Both the position numbers and the translations under genes were made by a program. Positions 1 to 7,100 of a stretch of 7,482 nt of DNA are shown here, one piece after another. The notes below the pieces were generated by a model. That model had not been told where the DNA came from, did no database searches, and worked only from the letters and a program-made list of their open reading frames with translations. The stretch is from an uncultured Oscillospiraceae bacterium (GTDB taxonomy: Bacteria > Bacillota > Clostridia > Oscillospirales > Oscillospiraceae). The stretch lies in contig CARXAY010000028.1 in the NCBI GenBank assembly GCA_949093475.1, forward strand, positions 2,952 through 10,433, in the 5' to 3' direction. The first letter of the stretch is position 1; the number at the start of each line of letters is the position of its first letter.

Positions 1-1046
1 TTCTGTCCGCTGCCGCGCTGACGGTCTCTCTCTCCGGCTGCGGAGAAAACAACCCGGTCGCTGCCGGCAATGTGGTCAATGTCTATAATTGGGGCGAATA
101 TATTGATATGTCTGTTTTAGACGATTTTGAGGCGGCCACGGGCATCCATGTCAACTACCAGACCTACGATTCCAACGAAGCCCTCTACGGCAAGCTGGCC
201 GGCGGGGCGACGGGGTATGACGTCATCATCCCCTCCGATTATATGATCGGCCAGATGATCGACGAGGATATGCTGGAGCCGCTGGACTTTTCTGCGATCC
301 CCAATATGGCGGATATCGACCCCGCTCTTCTGAACCCGGAGTACGATCCAGAGAACGAGTACAGTGTCCCCTATATGTTCGGTATCTTAGGCATCATCTA
401 CAACCCTGAACTGGTTGCGGAAGGCGAAGACATGGAAACTTGGGACGTTCTCTGGAACGAGAAATACGACCATGACATTCTGATGTTTGACAATTCCCGT
501 GATACGGTAGGCATTGCCCTCAAAAAGCTGGGCTATTCCTACAACACCACGGACTCCGCCCAACTGGAAGAAGCTCTGAACGCGCTTCAAGCGCAAAAGC
601 CCCTTCTTCAGGGCTATTTTATGGACAAGATCTTTGAGAAGATGGAGGGCGGCAATTGCGCCATTGGGGTCTACTATTACGGCGACTACCTTACCATGGC
701 GGAGAATAACCCCGTTTTGGAGTTTGCCATTCCCCGGGAAGGCACAAACCGTTATGTGGACGCCATGTGCGTGCCCAAGGGCTGCGAGCACAAGGAAAAC
801 GCCATGGCCTTCATCAACTTTATGTGTTCCACTGAGGCGGGACTAAAAAACTGCGAAGAGACTTGGTACTCCTCACCCCTCCTCTCCGTCCGAGATGAAT
901 TAGACGAGGAGGTCTCCCAAGACCCCAACGCATACCCCGACGCCGCTTTTATGGAGGAACACTGTGAAACCTACGCCTGCCTCCCCCCTGCCACCCGGTT
1001 GCTCTACAATGATCTTTGGGTTCGGTTGATCAATTCCCCCGGTTAA
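1..1046 (+). CDS. potD: PotD-type spermidine/putrescine ABC transporter substrate-binding lipoprotein (5' partial)
   Basis: Extracellular lipid-anchored receptor that captures polyamines and hands them to a PotABC-type ABC importer. The frame is open from base 3 and reads through a signal-peptide tail ending in the lipobox L-S-G-C (Cys at 39-41), so the GTG at 72 lies inside the mature protein and is not the start; the true start is left of the window. About 347 residues are visible, close to the family's usual length. PotD hallmarks, in order: VYNWGEY (near 75-95), the SDY ligand-loop motif (234-242), the ALKKLGYS motif (about 516-539), a YVD motif (753-761, equivalent to WMD in E. coli PotD) and a C-terminal LYNDLW segment. 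Several polyamine-contact positions differ from E. coli: Thr to Gly in NWTEY, Trp to Tyr in WMD, and the D-A-R-E pair appears as N-S-R-D. The ligand could therefore be another polyamine or related cation. The permease and ATPase genes are not visible and would be expected upstream. The family call is firm; the exact substrate is inferred. Confidence 0.93.
   Translation, partial: LSAAALTVSLSGCGENNPVAAGNVVNVYNWGEYIDMSVLDDFEAATGIHVNYQTYDSNEALYGKLAGGATGYDVIIPSDYMIGQMIDEDMLEPLDFSAIPNMADIDPALLNPEYDPENEYSVPYMFGILGIIYNPELVAEGEDMETWDVLWNEKYDHDILMFDNSRDTVGIALKKLGYSYNTTDSAQLEEALNALQAQKPLLQGYFMDKIFEKMEGGNCAIGVYYYGDYLTMAENNPVLEFAIPREGTNRYVDAMCVPKGCEHKENAMAFINFMCSTEAGLKNCEETWYSSPLLSVRDELDEEVSQDPNAYPDAAFMEEHCETYACLPPATRLLYNDLWVRLINSPG
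3..41 (+). other. Lipoprotein signal peptide tail with lipobox
   Basis: In frame with the downstream PotD-like protein, these codons read as a short hydrophobic stretch (LSAAALTVSLSGC) ending in L-S-G-C. This fits a signal peptidase II site, with the Cys at 39-41 becoming the lipidated first residue of the mature protein. A polar linker rich in Gly, Glu and Asn follows before the first beta strand of the binding domain. The charged start of the signal peptide is outside the window. Confidence 0.9.
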
Positions 1047-1067
1047 CTAAAATTATCATCGCATAAG

Positions 1068-1098
1068 AAGAGGCCGCCCGAATTTCGGGCGGCCTCTT
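1068..1098. terminator. Bidirectional intrinsic terminator hairpin between convergent genes
   Basis: A perfect 13-bp inverted repeat: left arm 1068-1080 (aagaggccgcccg), right arm 1086-1098 (its exact reverse complement), with the 5-base loop aattt. It starts 21 bases after the potD stop (1044-1046) and ends 16 bases before the stop codon of the opposing surface-protein gene (1115-1117). The stem is mostly G-C. The arms end in TT on each strand, but the tracts beyond are only moderately T-rich, so stem stability probably does most of the work. It is the only notable element in the 68-base gap. Confidence 0.88.
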
Positions 1099-1114
1099 GC
1101 CGTTCTTACCGTCT

Positions 1115-4100
1115 TTACTTCTGGATCAACGCGATGAACCGATCCAGCATCACCGCGACCTCCGCGCGGGTGACGTTGGCGGTGGGGTCAAGGTCGTTCC
1201 GGCCCTTGCCCTTGAGGATGCCGTTGGCCACACACCATGCTACGCCGTCCACGGCCCACTCGCCGGTGGAATCGCCGTCCACAAAGACCTTGAGACGGTT
1301 TGCGTCTGCCTTGGTGTCCATGCCGATGAGCTTGGCGTAACGCGCCAGCATCACGGCCAGCTGCTCACGGGTGATGATGTCGTCGGGAGCGAAGATCTCG
1401 GTGGTATAGCCGGTCACGACTTTCGCCTTGGCGGCCCAAGCCACGCCCTCGGTATAATACTTGCCCTGCGCCACGTCCTTGAAGGTGGATTCGTAGTCGG
1501 TCTTGCCCTGAGACAGGCGGTGGAGGACAGTGGCGAGAGAACCGCGGGTCATGGGGTCATACATATGGTAGAGACGCACGCCTGTGCCGCCCACGCCCTC
1601 CACCAGCTCCAGCGCGGCGGCGTTGTGGATGGCCTGATCGGCCCAGTGGCCGGCGGGTACGTCGTCGAACCGGGCTTCGGGCGCGGGGATGGCGGCGGGA
1701 AGCTCCGTCTTGACCAGTTCCTCGCCGTTTTCGTCGGTGACGGTGATGGTCACGTCTCCGTTCTTGGTGGTGACGGTCTCCGACTTCGTTCCGTCGGGCT
1801 GGGTCACCGTCTCGGTTACCGTGCCGTCCGGCTTGGTGACCGTGGTCACCTTCGTGCCGTCCTCCCGGGTCTCGGTGGTGGTGGAGGGACGGGAACTGCT
1901 GCTGCCGGAGCTGCTTGAGCTGCCGGGCTTGGTGACGGACACGGTGCAGGTGGCGGTGTGACGGCCATCCACGGTCATGGCCGTGATGACCACAGAACCC
2001 TCGGCCATGCCGGTCACCTTGCCGGCTTCATCCACGGCGGCGATGGCGGGATCGGACGAGCTCCACACCACGTCCTTCGAGGTGGCGTTCGTAGGCGTAA
2101 CGGTGGCGGTCAGGCTCAGCGTGCCGCCCACGGTCACGGAAGCCTGCTCCCGATTCATGGTCACGCCGGTGACGTGTACATCGTCCTCCTTGACGCCGAC
2201 GGCGGTGATGACCACGTTGCCGGTGATCTTCCCCTCGGAGATGCTGATCTCGCCGGTGTCCTTGTTATAGCTGTAGTTCTCTGTGCCGATCAGGCTGCCG
2301 CCCACGGTGACGATGATGGTTTCGGGCAGCTTGTAGCCGTCTTCCGCGCCCAGAACCCCCTCATAAGCGGCCAGATCGCCCACGCTGTCGGGGGCGTCTA
2401 CCCGTTTCAGGCCGTTGGTCAGGGTGTAGTTCACCGTGTGGGTGTCCGGCCGACCCAAGGCAACGATGTACAGGTCGCTGGTGACGCCGCCGGTGATGGT
2501 GATGACCCCCGCGTCGTTGATCGTCCAGCCGGTGACCGTAACGCCCCGGCTGTTGGTGATGGTGATATCCTTCCGCAGCGGCAGCACATAGCCTGCGTCG
2601 GGGATCAGGGTGATGGCGGTGCTTGCACCGTAGGCCACCTGATGGCCATCGGCCGCGCCGCGGCTGCATTGAAGGTTGGTCAGCTCGTGGGTGATGGTGA
2701 AGATGAGCTGTTCAAACGTGGCCTTGACGGTGACGGCCTCGCCGGGCATATGGAAGGTGTACTCGTTTTCCCGCCCGGCGACTTTTGTGACAGCGACTGC
2801 AGAACCGCCGCTTGTTTCCACGCTCAAACCGTTCGCCGCAAGCCGGAAGCCGGTCTCAGGGAGGACGGTGAGGGTCACGGGTGTGTTTGCCTCCGCCACG
2901 CTGGCGCTGCGGGACACGCGGCCGTTGGTCATGGCGGCCAGCGCGATGGCGTGGGTGGTCACGCCGTAGGGAGGCACGGTCACCACGCTGAAGCCGCCCG
3001 CCTTGTGGGTGTCGGTCTCCTTGGCGCGCACCTGATACGTCCCGGCGGCCAAGGCGGAAATGGCTTCGGAGGTAACGTCATCCCAGTCGTTCTCCACGCC
3101 GTCGGTGACCGCGAGGCGGAACTCATAGTTGGCAAGATCCGCGCCAAAGCCGGTGATGGAGCCGTCGCTGAGACCCTCGCCGCTGGGCGCGATCCCGGTC
3201 AGACCCTGCGGCCCGGTCAGCGGGCCGTCCGCCTTCTCCACCGGCTGGCTGCGGGTGGCGGAGCGGGTGCCCTCATAGAAGGAATCTTCCCCGGCGGTCA
3301 CGTCCACCGAGATGGTGTACCCCACATCGTCTGCGGTCAGAAGATAGGTCTTGCCGATCCCAATGTTGGAGGTCGTGTTGTCCTTGGTGCGCTTCCACTG
3401 GTAGGTGAGGGCGGCCTTGCCCGGGTCGGTCATCTGGAGGTTGTTGATGTCGGCCTCCAAGGTCTGGCCCACCTGAGGCGCACGGGTGGGATCGTTCACG
3501 CCCCGGATACTGATGGACACATCGCTCTCCAGCTTGCGGATGACGTGAACCTTGAAGGTGGTCTTGACCTCAGGGTGTTCGGCGGAGGCCACCTCCACCG
3601 TCACCTCGCCCACGTTTCGCTCGCCGGGAACGGCGGTGATGGTGATGCTGCTGCCGTTTTCTCCCCGGTTGGAGAGGGTGAGCTGACCCTTTGCCCCGTC
3701 GGGACGCGTCCAGTTCAGCGCCGGGTGGGTGACCTTGGCGGGCACGGTCTCCGCTGTCAGGGTGACGCTGTGGCCCTCGTCGGTGGCGTTGGTATAGACC
3801 GTGATCAGCCCGCTGCCGATGGCTGTACCGTCCTGCTTGACGGTGATGCTCTCGATCTTGGTGGCGACGGTCACCGTGCAGGTGGCAGAGGCGGTCTCGT
3901 CGCTGTCGCTGGTGGCGGTGATGATGGCTTCGCCGTCCCCTTGAGCGGTGACAAGACCCGTGCTGCTGACGGTGGCCACATTTTCGTTGGAGGACGTCCA
4001 CACGATGCCCGGCCCGGCGGGAGTCACGGTGGCGTTGAGCTGGATCGTCGTATTCCCGCCCGCCGCATTGGTGTAAAGGGCGGCGGTAGAGGGGGTCAGA

Positions 4101-7100
4101 CTGACGGTCTGGGTCTCGCTCTCAATGATGTCGTTCATGGGAATGGTGCGGTAGGCCATGCCGCAGTAGCCGGGGCTGTTGGTGTCGTGGCCGTCGGTCT
4201 GGCTGGTTTCGTAGAGCAGGCCGATGCTCCCGTCCTTCAGCTCGGTGAGGGAGGAATAGCCGTACCAGTCGGTGGACTCATTGACCACATAAGTGGACAG
4301 CAACGTCATGGTCTTGTCGCTCTTAAGCTCAAAGGCGTAGATCTTGCCGCCCTGACGTTTCCAGCCATCTGCAGTGCCGGGGCTGGTGGCGGTGGACACC
4401 AAAATGATGTCCTTGCCGTTCACTTTCTTGGAATACCGCAGGGCGGAGAGCTGGTTGTTGCCCTGCTTGGGCGCGCCGGAGGCCGACTGCTCGCTGCCGG
4501 GCACCCAGTCGCCGTTTTGCAGGGTACGGTCAGTGTAGTGGATGGTGGTGGTGTTGTCCCGGTAGAACTGCCGCAGGGTGGTGGCGTCGATGGGGACGAT
4601 GCAGCTCTCCGAGCCGTAGTTCAGGCGTGTACCGCGCGTCCATGTGTTTCCGCCGTCCGTGGAATACATACAGGTCGCGTGTTCCCCGCCGCCGTTATCG
4701 TACATGGGAACGATGAGAGTGCCGTCGGCCAGACAGATCCCTGCCCCCGGGCCCGGGCCATAGAAGGACTCGCTGGTGGTGCGCATCTGGGGATTGAGGA
4801 TGACAGGGTCGCTCCAGGTCACGCCGCCGTCGGCGGACTTCACCAGATAGATGAACTGGCAGGTGCGGACGTGGAGGGTGGCGTTCTGGAAGAACAGGTT
4901 CTGCTGGACGTAGATGTCGGTATCGTAACTTTGGTTGTATTCCTGCCCGTCAATTTGCTTGCAGTAGATTTTGTCGGTGGCCGGGGCTTTCGCGTTGCCC
5001 TTCTGGTAGTAGAGGTAGAAATGCCGGTCGGCGTAATACCCGCTGGCCGAGCCGTCATAGGCGTCCAGAATGTCGGCGTAGCCGTTCGAGTCGAAGTCGC
5101 CCAGATAGTAGGCGTAGTTGTTATCGGTCTGGGTGCTCGTCACGTAGTCGGTGTAGATGGTCATCCGCTGGCCCACCTGCGTGCCGTTGTGGAGGGTGAT
5201 GTCCGCAAAGCCGGTAGACTGGGCAAGGGGCTGATTGCGGCTGCCGTGGGTGCAGGTGCCCGCCGGGAAGGCGTTGGTGACCAAGAAGAGGTTGCCGCTG
5301 TTGTCCGCGGTGATCAGCGGGTCGATGAAGATGGCGGAGCGGTTGGCGGTGGCGGTGTTGGCGGTGTCGCCGAAGTAGTTGACGATGGAGGTGTTCCAAG
5401 TTTTGCCGCCGTCGTCGGAATAGCTCACCGCCGTGTCGATGTTGCTGGAATCCCTAAAGTCTCTCCACCGGATATCGGTGGCCGCCACCAGCCGGCCGTC
5501 GTGGTCGCCGCCCTTGACGGTGGTGATGCCGGGGATGCGGTAGGAATCATTGCCCGCCTCGCCGCCGATGCCGCCGTCGAGGCTGGGGAAGGGCTGGGAA
5601 AGCCCGGTCTTGGCGGCGGGCTTGAGGTCGTCCAGCTCCTTCACGGTCGCGCCGGAGGGGACTTCCGGATACCGGGGCTTCTCCTGAAGGCCGCTCACTG
5701 CCGCCTGCAGAGCCTTGAGGGCGTCGGCCACGGGCTTATACTGGGTGTTCTGCGTGCTGTCCCCGGCGACGGTCTTTGCCGCGGCGAGGGGAGCGGCGAG
5801 AGCCGCCCAAGAGGCCGCGGTGTAGTCGGTCTGAACCTTGCCCTCGGCGGTGGCGATCAGCGCGTTCAGCTCCGTCAGGGGCACGGGAGGCAGAGTGTCG
5901 CTCTTGAAGAGCAAAAAGCTGCTGTTGGCGGGCGTGTTGCCCGACTGGTTGAAGTTCATATTGTTCGTAAAGAAGTGGAGCGCGCCGTGGTTGGGGGCGT
6001 TATTGCGGAGGGTAAAGGTGTTGTCACTGTTGTGAACAAAGAAGGTCACGCTGTCCCCCGAAGCGGAGTACGCAACGCCTGTCCCGGAAAACAGCACATA
6101 GCCGTTCTCCCGGGCGGTGACCTGATAGGAGGGGGCGCTCTCATAGGTGTGGCTGCCATCCAGCACCACCAGATTGTCGGCCTTGGAGAAGTTGGTTTGT
6201 ACCGCAGTGTCGTCATAGCTCGGCACATTGAGCTTGTAGCCGGTGGCTTTTGTGCCGGTCAGCACCAGCTTGGCGGCGTTTTTCACATTTTCCCCCGTGC
6301 CGGTCGCGCCGGGATAGAGCATATAGAAGCTGCCGTTGTAGGGGGCGACAAAGAGGTAATAGCCCGCGTCCAGACCGCCCTCAGGCAGCTCGGTCACTCT
6401 GGTGTAGCCGTTGATGGTCAGGTCGTCGGCCGAGACCGTCATCTCCCGCGCCAGATATTCCAGATTGCAGATCTGGGAGTCGGCATCCCACAGGCCCATT
6501 TCATTGATGAGCTGGTGGGCAAACCACAGGTGGCCGGCCTCGTCGGGGTGGAGGCCGTTATCGGTGTAAACGTCTTGCCAGTTGGAGTTGACCCACAGGG
6601 TGTACTGATCCACAAAAATGACGCTGTCGGCATAAGCCGTTTCCTCCATGACCTCTTGGATCAGCCCGGCGACGCGGGTCATGTTCCTTTGGTTGGAGGT
6701 GGGCGGGGTGCGGAGGATGGGCATCGCGCCCTTTTCCTTGATCTTGTTCAGAAGGGTGCGAAGATTGTTTTTGTATGTGGTGTCGGCGTCGTCATTGCCG
6801 GGGTTGTCGTTTGTACCCAGCATAAGCACCACCACGTCGGGATCGTACTTGATCAGCCGCCGGTCGAGGTCGGTGATGGTAGAGCCGGTGGTCGCGCCGG
6901 AAGAACCGGTGTTGATGACGATGTCCTGCTTGCGGCCCAGATCGTCCTTGACAAACTTTTCAAAGAGCTGGGCAAGGCTGTCGTAGCCGCCTGTCCACGC
7001 CGAGCCGTGGGTGATGGAGTCGCCCATAAAGAGCCATGTCATGGGCACACTTGCGTCCACCTTGGTCTTGATGGCCTGTTGGGGCACGGAGAGGGTCGCC

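Noticed and set aside
387..791. - strand open frame of 134 codons inside potD
   Set aside because: Antisense to clear PotD motifs; no family resemblance.
72..1046. GTG at 72 as the start of the potD gene
   Set aside because: The frame continues upstream through a lipobox and hydrophobic signal-peptide tail to base 3, so the start is outside the window.
1..1046. Sialic acid transporter binding protein, which would pair with the sialidase
   Set aside because: Sequence motifs match the PotD polyamine family (S-D-Y loop, A-L-K-K-L-G-Y, Y-V-D) and not sialic-acid receptors; the gene is convergent with, not co-transcribed with, the sialidase.
1703..1867. CRISPR-like array from regularly spaced short repeats
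   Set aside because: The 33-bp period is continuous coding repeat in frame with the surface protein, with no unique spacers between units.
1097..1918. Open frame of 273 codons on the + strand opposite the SLH and linker region
   Set aside because: It lies wholly antisense to well-supported SLH and repeat coding sequence, begins inside the terminator hairpin, and has a biased Gly/His/Val-rich composition typical of the reverse strand of GC-rich genes.
1977..2270. + strand open frame opposite the Big_2 domain
   Set aside because: Composition dominated by Thr, Val and Ser from the complement of the Big_2 codons; no domain features and no ribosome binding site seen.
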